NCBI GenBank assembly: GCA_021789565.1
Contig: JAJYJL010000490.1
Location: 1 to 6,492, forward strand
DNA: 6,492 bases
Direction: 5' to 3'
DNA from: Acidobacteriota bacterium
Lineage (GTDB): Bacteria; Acidobacteriota; Terriglobia; UBA7540
In this document: positions 1 through 5,319 of the stretch, piece by piece
Layout of the letters: every line of letters starts with the position of its first letter
How positions within the stretch are numbered: the stretch's first letter is position 1
Notes under the pieces: model-generated
What the model was told of the DNA's origin: nothing
What the model saw: only the letters and a program-made list of their open reading frames with translations
Database searches by the model: none
Position numbers and translations under genes: made by a program

Positions 1-183
1 TCATACCTTCCGTTGCGGAATACCCCTCGCATTCTTTCAGATGTCCTGAACAAGCTGGTAAACAACCTTCATCTCCTGCTTCCTCTGCGTGATATGGGAA
101 GCCTGTTGCCAGACCCTGACCTTAATTTTGCAACCCTGCAGGATAGACCACGCGAAGGAATTGCGTACTCGATCAAGAACTGA
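1..183 (+). CDS. C-terminal end of an unidentified protein (5' truncated)
   Basis: Frame 1 is open from the window edge to a TGA at 181-183, giving 60 residues; the other two forward frames are closed by stops in this stretch. The tail is leucine-rich, with a run LHLLLPLRDMG followed by a polar end, DRPREGIAYSIKN. I see no motif that identifies a family. The stop lies only 12 bases before the ATG of the S53 peptidase gene and just ahead of its Shine-Dalgarno, so the two could share a transcript. Third-position base use is only weakly biased (about half G or C), so the coding claim rests on the open frame and the close spacing. It could also be chance. Confidence 0.42.
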   Translation, partial: SYLPLRNTPRILSDVLNKLVNNLHLLLPLRDMGSLLPDPDLNFATLQDRPREGIAYSIKN

Positions 184-185
184 AA

Positions 186-192
186 GGGGAGG
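186..192 (+). promoter_or_regulatory. Shine-Dalgarno of the S53 peptidase gene; affects the start choice
   Basis: GGGGAGG at 186-192 lies 3 bases before ATG 196 and 6 bases before the in-frame ATG 199. The second ATG has the more usual spacing, so the protein may begin MKRWLGY rather than MMKRWLGY. The mature product is unaffected because both starts precede the same signal peptide. Confidence 0.6.
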
Positions 193-195
193 ACC

Positions 196-2775
196 ATGAT
201 GAAGCGATGGCTGGGATATGTAATAGCGATTGTAATGCTTGCACTGAGCGGGTTAAGGACGGCGGTAGCACAGAAGTCGCCGCGCCCTGGAAAGGTGATC
301 GTTCCACCGTCCAACGTGCTGGCTCCACAGGACGTTGGCAAGCGCATGCATACGAACTTCCTGATTTTTGTCCCCGGTGATAAGAAAGGTAAGAAGCCGT
401 CGCCTATGTCCAGCAGTTGGTCCGGCGGCGAGACACCCAGCTCGATGGTCTGTGTTTACCAGACGGGGCCCACGCCTGCTCCTGGCTGCCCGGTCAGCAG
501 CACCAACTACGACAATCCTGTGGGCGGCTCGCGGATGATCGCTATCGTCGATGCTTATGACTATCCCACGGCAGCAAGTGACTTTGCTACGTTCTCCCAG
601 CAATTCGGACTGCCTTCCGGCAACGCCTGCGGCGCCGGTGGCAACGCGGCGTGCTTTACTACGGTGTACGCGGCGGGTACGCAGCCACAATCCAATTGCA
701 GTTGGGCGCAGGAGGCGGCGCTTGATATCGAGTGGGCGCATGCCATGGCTCCCAAAGCCCAGATCGTCCTGGTTGAAGCTGCATCGAACAGCTTTTCTGA
801 TCTTTTTTCTGCCGTCAGCGTGGCGAGCAATCTGGTGGCGAACGCCGGAGGAGGCCAGGTCTCCATGAGCTGGGGTGGCAGTGAGTTTTCCTCCGAGTCG
901 GCGTACGACTCATACTTTACCAAGTCGGGAGTTACCTACTTCGCTTCCAGTGGCGACACCGGAGGCGTGGTCATTTACCCCTCGGCGTCGCCCAACGTGA
1001 TCTCGGCCGGCGGGACGACCGTCAACCGGGACAGCAGTGGAAACTTTACGGGTGAAAGTGCCTGGAGTAGCGCAGGAGCTGGCCCCAGCGCCTACGAACC
1101 AGCGCCTGACTATCAGAGCAGCATCTATAGCTTGGCCAACCTTCTCAATGGATACCGGGGTACGGCGGACTACTCTTTTGACGCTAACCCGGCCTCCGGT
1201 GTTTCGGTGTATGACAGCACTTCCTGCCAAGGCTATGTCGGCTGGCTGGTGTTTGGTGGGACCAGCGTGGCGTCCCCTTCACTTGCCGGTATCTTCAACC
1301 TTGCCGGCGCGTTCGATGGAGGCTGGGACAACGGGACAAATGCTACGAGCGTTCAGAACAATCTTTATCAGAATTACGATGCAGCCTCTTCCGGCGGAAC
1401 AGTGTGCAATTACCAAAGTCCTTTCTATGACATAACATCCGGTTCGGCGGGTTCCTTTCCAACTGGTGCCTGCTGGGACTTCGCAACCGGCATCGGGAGT
1501 GGCCGCGGGTTAAAAGGTCTGGTTGCTACGACGGACTTCTCGCTTTCAGCTTCTCCATCCAGCCAGTCTGTGGACCCTGGGTCCGGCACCAGTTATACCG
1601 TGGATGTCTCTTACGCGAGTGGATTCAGCGGGACTGTTACCTTGAGTGCGGCGGGATTGCCAAGCGGGGCCGGCGCCACTTTTACTCCATCGTCTGTCAG
1701 CGCTTCCGGATCGTCGACAATGGCCGTTACGACTTCCTCCACAACGCCGGCGGGAACCTACACGCTTACGATCACGGGTACCAGCGGCAGTTTGAGTCAT
1801 TCGACCACGGTTACGTTGCAGGTCAACGCTGCTTCGTCGGGGACCTTCGCCCTGAGTGCTTCTTCGGCTACTATTACGGTGCCTGTTAACTCGAGCAGCT
1901 CAGACACCATTACGGTGACCCCTTCCAGTGCCTTTACCGGAAGCGTCAGTCTCAGCCTCAGCGGTTTGCCGACGCGGACAAGTTCCAGCTTCAGCGTTAA
2001 TCCTGTTTCGATAACGAATAGCAGCTCTGGCAGCTCGGTCCTGACGATCTCGACAAACAAGAGAACTACAACAGGAACCTACACACTGTCGATTACAGGC
2101 ACCAGTGGCAGCCTGACACAAACTCTTTACCTCACGCTCGTTGTGGGTTCGACATCCTCCCCTGACTTCTCAATTTCGGCATCACCCTCAAGCCAGACGG
2201 TAAGTCCGGGATCAAACACTTCTTACACGGTGAATCTCACGGCATCCGGCGGATTTACGGATTCCGTCAGCTTCAGCGCATCGGGGCTGCCGAGTGGTGC
2301 GACCGCAAGCTTCAGTCCCACTTCGGTGAGCGGCGGTTCCGGGTCGAGCACGATGAGCATTACGACCAGCAGTACAACGCCGACTGGCACTTACAATCTG
2401 ACGATCACGGGAACCAGTCCCAGCTTGACCCATTCCACAACGGTGACGCTGGTGGTTGGAACATCCTCGGGAGGAGACTTCTCTCTTTCGGCGCAGCCAT
2501 CAACCCAGAGCGTGAGCGCGGGGTCAAGCACCTCATATACTGTAACCGTCGGCGCGCTCAACGGCTTCAGTGGTACGGTGGCCTTGAGTGCAAGTTCCTT
2601 GCCTCCGCATTCCAGCGCCAGCTTCAGCCCCTCGTCGGTGACCGGCGGTTCTGGGACGTCGACGATGACTGTAAGCACGGCGCGCAGCACCCACAAGAAT
2701 ACCTATTCGATCACGATCAACGGGATCAGCGGCAGCCTGAGCCACTCAACCACAGTCCAGATAGTCGTGCAGTAG
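196..2775 (+). CDS. Secreted S53 (sedolisin/kumamolisin-type) serine-carboxyl peptidase with four C-terminal Ig-like repeats
   Basis: 859 residues. Residues 1-25 form a signal peptide (MMKRW, hydrophobic core, AVA before Q26). The S53 catalytic domain runs from about residue 105 to 440. It shows the family signature: E173 and D177 spaced E-x3-D, D254 in SSGD (oxyanion-hole Asp), and nucleophile S357 in GGTSVASP. A typical calcium-site end follows, with D412-I413 and W427-D428 before TGIGSG. All catalytic residues are present, so the enzyme should be active; sedolisins are endopeptidases, mostly acid-acting. Eight cysteines, at 86, 98, 145, 153, 168, 344, 404 and 426, could form disulfides outside the cell. 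The usual Pro-kumamolisin activation domain of roughly 140-190 residues is missing: only about 80 residues separate the signal peptide from the catalytic core. Residues 447-859 are four Ig-like repeats rich in Ser and Thr. The start is ATG 196 or 199. A strong hairpin follows the stop. The family call is firm; the substrate is unknown. Confidence 0.93.
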   Translation: MMKRWLGYVIAIVMLALSGLRTAVAQKSPRPGKVIVPPSNVLAPQDVGKRMHTNFLIFVPGDKKGKKPSPMSSSWSGGETPSSMVCVYQTGPTPAPGCPVSSTNYDNPVGGSRMIAIVDAYDYPTAASDFATFSQQFGLPSGNACGAGGNAACFTTVYAAGTQPQSNCSWAQEAALDIEWAHAMAPKAQIVLVEAASNSFSDLFSAVSVASNLVANAGGGQVSMSWGGSEFSSESAYDSYFTKSGVTYFASSGDTGGVVIYPSASPNVISAGGTTVNRDSSGNFTGESAWSSAGAGPSAYEPAPDYQSSIYSLANLLNGYRGTADYSFDANPASGVSVYDSTSCQGYVGWLVFGGTSVASPSLAGIFNLAGAFDGGWDNGTNATSVQNNLYQNYDAASSGGTVCNYQSPFYDITSGSAGSFPTGACWDFATGIGSGRGLKGLVATTDFSLSASPSSQSVDPGSGTSYTVDVSYASGFSGTVTLSAAGLPSGAGATFTPSSVSASGSSTMAVTTSSTTPAGTYTLTITGTSGSLSHSTTVTLQVNAASSGTFALSASSATITVPVNSSSSDTITVTPSSAFTGSVSLSLSGLPTRTSSSFSVNPVSITNSSSGSSVLTISTNKRTTTGTYTLSITGTSGSLTQTLYLTLVVGSTSSPDFSISASPSSQTVSPGSNTSYTVNLTASGGFTDSVSFSASGLPSGATASFSPTSVSGGSGSSTMSITTSSTTPTGTYNLTITGTSPSLTHSTTVTLVVGTSSGGDFSLSAQPSTQSVSAGSSTSYTVTVGALNGFSGTVALSASSLPPHSSASFSPSSVTGGSGTSTMTVSTARSTHKNTYSITINGISGSLSHSTTVQIVVQ
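1534..2772 (+). repeat. Four tandem Ig-like repeats encoded in the S53 peptidase gene
   Basis: Repeats begin at residues 447, 550, 657 and 761 (bases 1534, 1843, 2164 and 2476) and are 103, 107, 104 and 99 residues long. Each follows one scheme: DFSLSASPSSQ, then PG..TSYTV, GF.GTV, GLP, F.P.SV, a serine-rich loop, GTY.LTITGTS and a closing STTVTL.V strand. Repeats 1 and 3 are most alike; repeat 2 is the most diverged and lacks the SPSSQ start. About 45% of residues in repeat 1 are Ser or Thr. Such beta-sandwich repeats usually act as spacers or carbohydrate/surface-binding modules in secreted enzymes; that role is inferred here. Confidence 0.85.
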
Positions 2776-2797
2776 CTGTGACCGAGTCAGGAAACTG

Positions 2798-2837
2798 GCA
2801 CTGAGCCGCTTCCTATGATGGGGAAGCGGTTCAGTGC
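2798..2837 (+). terminator. Strong hairpin after the S53 gene, terminator-like but without a T-run
   Basis: GCACTGAGCCGCTTCC (2798-2813) pairs with GGAAGCGGTTCAGTGC (2822-2837). All 16 pairs form, with a single G-T wobble, around an 8-base loop, starting 22 bases after the stop codon. The bases that follow (AATGATCCC) hold no T-tract, so this is either an atypical terminator or a 3' end stabiliser of the mRNA. Confidence 0.6.
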
Positions 2838-3138
2838 AATGATCCCTGCCGCCAGAAACCGGAGAGTTACACAACCACCCTGAGCTGCCTGTTCCGGCTG
2901 TGGCGGCGTTCCGCTTCTTGCGCGCAACCGGGCGGTGGCAAGGAAGTCGTTCTAAGGTCTGCCGCTCCGCCCTCCGATGTTCTAAGTCAGCCTGTTGATT
3001 GGCTTGCCCGTTCCGTCACCTGACACTCCTTTCCGGGATCAAGTGCCGCAATCAAGAGCCCAATGTCTTGTCCGAGCGGCTTTGATTCCCCTTTTCCCTT
3101 GGTTGGGCCACGAAGACTAGAAAGGGTCACAGCCGCGC
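2838..3138. other. Non-coding gap with minor repeats
   Basis: No convincing gene is visible on either strand. The stretch holds a direct repeat GTTCTAAG at 2949-2956 and 2979-2986 (30 bases apart) and an imperfect inverted repeat GGGCGG (2930-2935) / CCGCCC (2967-2972). A better hairpin at 3050-3087 is listed separately. No tRNA or known RNA was recognised. Confidence 0.5.
3050..3087 (+). terminator. Bulged hairpin followed by a pyrimidine/T-rich run
   Basis: AATCAA-G-AGCC (3050-3060) pairs with GGCTTTGATT (3078-3087): 10 pairs with one bulged G around a 17-base loop. The sequence after it, CCCCTTTTCCCTT, is T-rich on the plus strand, as at a weak intrinsic terminator. It is too far (275 bases) from the S53 stop to be its obvious terminator, so it might end a short transcript inside the gap or be coincidental. 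Confidence 0.35.
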
Positions 3139-3152
3139 GTGACTTGAGTCAC
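3139..3152. promoter_or_regulatory. Palindrome upstream of the response regulator, possible operator
   Basis: GTGACT-TG-AGTCAC is a perfect inverted repeat with 6-base arms and a 2-base centre, about 75 bases before the receiver gene. A third copy of the half-site, GTCAC, lies at 3126-3130. It resembles a dimeric repressor or activator site, but I cannot assign a regulator. No convincing -35/-10 pair was found beside it. Confidence 0.3.
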
Positions 3153-3220
3153 CGCTGGGGTGCAGAGCGGGGCACATGATAGGAATGGAGGGGTGTTGAT
3201 AAGGCGGCTGGGAGAATGTA

Positions 3221-3622
3221 ATGGAAAAGCAAGCCGCAAAAAAACGGATTCTGGTGATCGACGACGACGAGCACGTCTTGATTTCCCTGGAGTGCTTGCT
3301 TGAGAACGAAGGCTATGAAACCACGTTGGCTTGGAGCGGGCAGGAAGGCCTGGAATTGTTGCGATCAAAAGCGTTTGATCTGGTCCTGCTGGATGACTTT
3401 CTTCGAGACATCGAGCACGAGGAAATCTTCAACGAGATCCGGGGGATGCAAATTCGGCCATTGATCATCCTTACAGAAAGCTCACCGATGCCAGAGGCAA
3501 GGAGACATTTCATGGACCTGGGAGCAGCGGCGGTGGTGGGTAAGTGGGCGCCCTGCGAGGAAATAGCCACAGAGGTTCGGAAATGCTTTGCGAGGACTGG
3601 GCTGGAGGCAGTTTCGGCCTGA
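3221..3622 (+). CDS. Single-domain response regulator (CheY-like receiver)
   Basis: 133 residues, a lone receiver domain with no output domain. The acidic pair is D14/D15 in LVIDDDEH, the phospho-acceptor is D58 in LVLLDDF, the conserved Thr is T85 in ILTES, and the conserved Lys is K108 in VVGKW, where most receivers have K-P. All residues needed for phosphotransfer are present. It would take phosphate from a histidine kinase and act by protein-protein contact or as a phosphorelay intermediate. No kinase gene is in the window, so the pathway is unknown. GGGAG (3210-3214) sits 6 bases before ATG 3221, which supports this start. The gene stands alone, flanked by gaps of hundreds of bases, with a small hairpin 5 bases after its stop. 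Confidence 0.9.
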   Translation: MEKQAAKKRILVIDDDEHVLISLECLLENEGYETTLAWSGQEGLELLRSKAFDLVLLDDFLRDIEHEEIFNEIRGMQIRPLIILTESSPMPEARRHFMDLGAAAVVGKWAPCEEIATEVRKCFARTGLEAVSA

Positions 3623-3627
3623 GGCTG

Positions 3628-3645
3628 GACGCAGAAAGATGCGTC
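3628..3645 (+). terminator. Small hairpin directly after the receiver gene
   Basis: GACGCA (3628-3633) and TGCGTC (3640-3645) form a perfect 6-bp stem with a GAAAGA loop, beginning 5 bases after the TGA. No T-run follows, so termination is possible but not shown. Confidence 0.35.
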
Positions 3646-3885
3646 AGCAGCAAACTCGTGTGACGGCGAGGTTGACGGAAGTCCTGACCAGTGATGACAG
3701 AGAATCGGAGAGGGAGATCGCGCCGAGGGTAGGTTCCGGTGGCTGATGGAAACGGTCGGTCGAGAGAAACGGCTGGGGGGTTCATCTTTTTCCATCTGTG
3801 CCAATTTGAGGGGCGGAGCGGGTTTTCCCAGAATGCGGCGGGCAGCACCCTGCTCAGGCGAGTAAGTCTGTGTTAAGAAGGTGAA
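3646..3885. other. Non-coding gap after the receiver gene
   Basis: No credible gene or RNA is seen. Open frames on the minus strand here run antisense into the receiver gene and have no recognisable content. Regulatory signals begin at its right end, at 3886. Confidence 0.45.
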
Positions 3886-3891
3886 TATAAT
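3886..3891 (+). promoter_or_regulatory. Perfect -10 hexamer TATAAT
   Basis: TATAAT matches the sigma-70 -10 consensus exactly, about 130 bases before the small cysteine-protein gene. No good -35 lies 16-18 bases upstream (for example TAAGTC at 3863-3868), so it may be weak or activator-dependent. If used, transcription would begin near 3898 and the Crp-like box at 3904-3919 would lie just downstream, a position normally giving repression. Confidence 0.4.
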
Positions 3892-3903
3892 GTCACATGT
3901 GGA

Positions 3904-3919
3904 TGTGATCTGCATCACA
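3904..3919. promoter_or_regulatory. Crp/Fnr-superfamily binding site, box 1
   Basis: TGTGATCTGCATCACA fits TGTGA-N6-TCACA exactly, with perfect 6-base arms; this is the classic Crp core rather than the Fnr form TTGAT-N4-ATCAA. It lies 108 bases (centre to ATG) before the small cysteine-protein gene. With activation at -41.5, the start would fall near 3953 and the -10 position would be TAGGCT (3941-3946), which keeps only the TA---T bases. The binding regulator could be any Crp-like protein, not necessarily cAMP-responsive. Confidence 0.65.
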
Positions 3920-4019
3920 GATTGAGCCAGTAAAGCGTCCTAGGCTTCGCAGTCAGAAGGGCTCTGGATGAGAGAGACCATGGGAGTAGCGAAAAGAGTG
4001 CTTGGAAGGAGGAAACACC

Positions 4020-4388
4020 ATGCCAAGAGATCAGCAGGAGATTCTGGAAATTCTGAAGTCTGAGCTGGAATTCATTGAGAAGGGTGGGTATGGTGTGCGC
4101 GACAAGCAAGAAGCGGGACCGACGTCGACGATGTTCGCGGATTCCTCCACCTGTTTGAACTATGGGTACCCCTATCGAACACACCCCTGCGGCGAATGTC
4201 CGCTAATTGAATTTGTTCCCGATGAGAAGCGAGTGTCGGCCATGCCCTGCCACCAGATTCCTCTGGATTCATCCGGACAAACCGTCGAAGCATTCGAGGA
4301 AATGGAAAATCAGAACAAGATGCAGGAAGCCGTGAAAACCTGGTTGCGGCAGACCATCGACCGGATCGAATCGCAACGTCCAGCCTAA
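4020..4388 (+). CDS. Small soluble protein with four conserved-looking cysteines, function unknown
   Basis: 122 residues from ATG 4020, chosen because AAGGAGG ends 7 bases upstream (GGAGG at 4008-4012); an earlier in-frame TTG at 4002 lacks such a site. The N-terminal part (residues 4-21) is a charged helix, DQQEILEILKSELEFIEKGG. The middle holds C45, C57 and C60 (a C-x2-C pair in HPCGECP) and C77-H78 (MPCHQ). The C-terminal part (about 90-118) is again helical and charged. There is no signal peptide or membrane segment, so it is likely cytoplasmic. The C-x11-C-x2-C-x16-C-H layout suggests a bound metal (zinc or iron) or redox thiols; this is inference. There is no single CXXCH motif, so it is not a c-type cytochrome. 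A Crp-like box lies upstream, matching one before the cytochrome region. I have a vague sense that similar proteins occur in acidobacteria but cannot name a family. Confidence 0.82.
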   Translation: MPRDQQEILEILKSELEFIEKGGYGVRDKQEAGPTSTMFADSSTCLNYGYPYRTHPCGECPLIEFVPDEKRVSAMPCHQIPLDSSGQTVEAFEEMENQNKMQEAVKTWLRQTIDRIESQRPA

Positions 4389-4879
4389 CCCGCCAGGACC
4401 AACGCCGCGAATAGCCCGCTCCTCCAATAAAAACCCCACACGCTTGAGGACCGCAACGGTGCCACCTTGCCACGGTGGCCTGCCCGCCACATTTCGAATC
4501 CTGAGCCCCACCTCCTATCAGCGACCGATAGGAATGCGGTACGATCGATCTTTCGCTACGAGCGGCCCCGTTCGGGGTATTGCGCGAGGTGGTATTCTTT
4601 GTCAAATCCTCGACATTGAGTTTTGCGATCCAGCCTTTACTACTCCCTGTCAATTCAGTCAACAAGCTCATCGTGCGAATGGTTTATAGAATGTTAATGC
4701 GAACTCTGACAGCGGCGCGATGGAAGTCGCAGAATTCCGTTTTAGCTGCGCCGGTATTGGACGCTCGCTATCTAGGCTATACATGCCCTGAGGGGATCTC
4801 GCATCTTCATGGCGACACGACGGTCAATCATTGCAGAATTGCCTGAAAATACACGCCAAAAAGGCAATAAAGATGAGCC
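4389..4879. other. Long non-coding region with clustered hairpins
   Basis: About 490 bases without a convincing gene; frames on both strands are short, low in recognisable content and lack ribosome sites. Three compact inverted repeats sit within 120 bases: GCCACC/GGTGGC (4461-4479), TCCTATC/GATAGGA (4513-4533) and CCCCG-TT-CGGGG (4566-4577). Another, ATTGCC/GGCAAT, spans 4838-4868. The stretch may be a degenerate or interspersed element, or hold a structured RNA; nothing known was recognised. Confidence 0.4.
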
Positions 4880-4895
4880 TGTGATTTCGGTCACA
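4880..4895. promoter_or_regulatory. Crp/Fnr-superfamily binding site, box 2
   Basis: TGTGATTTCGGTCACA again fits TGTGA-N6-TCACA exactly. A -10-like GATAAA lies at 4937-4942, the position expected for activation from -61.5 (start near 4949); no good -35 is present, as is common at such promoters. The box is 99 bases (centre to ATG) before the weak ORF at 4987 and 428 before the cytochrome start. Its match to box 1 suggests a shared regulator. Confidence 0.65.
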
Positions 4896-4898
4896 AGC

Positions 4899-4914
4899 GA
4901 GCGTGCGCATGCTC
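4899..4914. promoter_or_regulatory. Near-perfect palindrome beside Crp-like box 2
   Basis: GAGCGTGCGCATGCTC is a 16-base palindrome with one G-T exception per arm, placed 3 bases after box 2. It could be a second operator for another regulator, but a chance palindrome is possible. Confidence 0.3.
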
Positions 4915-4986
4915 ACTGCCCCCGAGCGCGAGGGCTGATAAAAATTCAAGTCTGAGATGGTACCCGGTGTCGCGAGGAGTTGGACG

Positions 4987-5319
4987 ATGCATGCTGCAGA
5001 CCCGGTAGGGATGAGTCACATGGAGTTCAGTACAGTCACAGACGAAAGTTGTTGTCACGCGCTGAGGGAATCCACCCATTTTTCAAGAGGCCGGTTTCGG
5101 ACTTTGCTGTCATGTCTCAAACGACTGCTCGTATTGAAAAACAGGTCAACGCCAAAGGCGCGGCAAGAGGACTGCTCAGGGACACAGCGTTTAATGATGG
5201 AGGTATCCCAGGGCCGAGCCGATGAATTTATCGAGAGTTTGTCAGTTGTTGGAGTCTTAGTTTGTATACGAAGAGGAATCCCATGGTTAACGAATGTGGA
5301 AGAGGGGAGAGCTATATGA
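4987..5319 (+). CDS. Weak small ORF preceding the cytochrome, possibly a translated leader
   Basis: 110 residues from ATG 4987, with GAGGAG (4974-4979) 7 bases upstream. The frame ends with TGA 5317-5319, overlapping the cytochrome ATG (5316) as ATGA, a layout typical of translational coupling. If the promoter proposed near 4949 is real, this would be the first gene of the transcript. Against it: third-position base use is not clearly biased, no motif, signal peptide or membrane helix is evident, another frame is also open over part of the region, and the cytochrome has its own ribosome site. The product would be basic, with five cysteines. I do not recognise it; it may be only a long 5' leader. 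Confidence 0.28.
   Translation: MHAADPVGMSHMEFSTVTDESCCHALRESTHFSRGRFRTLLSCLKRLLVLKNRSTPKARQEDCSGTQRLMMEVSQGRADEFIESLSVVGVLVCIRRGIPWLTNVEEGRAI

Noticed and set aside
1534..2772. Tandem DNA repeats or a CRISPR-like array
   Set aside because: The periodicity is about 300 bases, in frame, and is protein-level Ig-like repetition within one gene.
3313..3918. 201-residue minus-strand open frame opposite the receiver gene
   Set aside because: It runs antisense to a clear receiver domain, has no motif and no ribosome site, and crosses Crp-like box 1.
4002..4019. TTG 4002 as start of the small Cys protein
   Set aside because: The GGAGG at 4008-4012 lies downstream of it and is ideally placed for ATG 4020.
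4072..4671. 199-residue minus-strand open frame opposite the small Cys protein
   Set aside because: It is largely the complement of a better supported gene and the translation has no recognisable content.
4444..4846. Plus-strand frames of 81 and 88 residues in the long gap
   Set aside because: They overlap each other, have no ribosome site and no sequence resembling a protein family.
5127..5200. GEMM-like riboswitch in the cytochrome leader
   Set aside because: The GCCAAAGGC hairpin recalls part of such RNAs, but the conserved core strings of the GEMM class are not present by eye.
5262..5315. Upstream in-frame ATGs (5262, 5283) as cytochrome start
   Set aside because: They would put a polar extension before the signal peptide; ATG 5316 has a good Shine-Dalgarno and gives a standard export signal.
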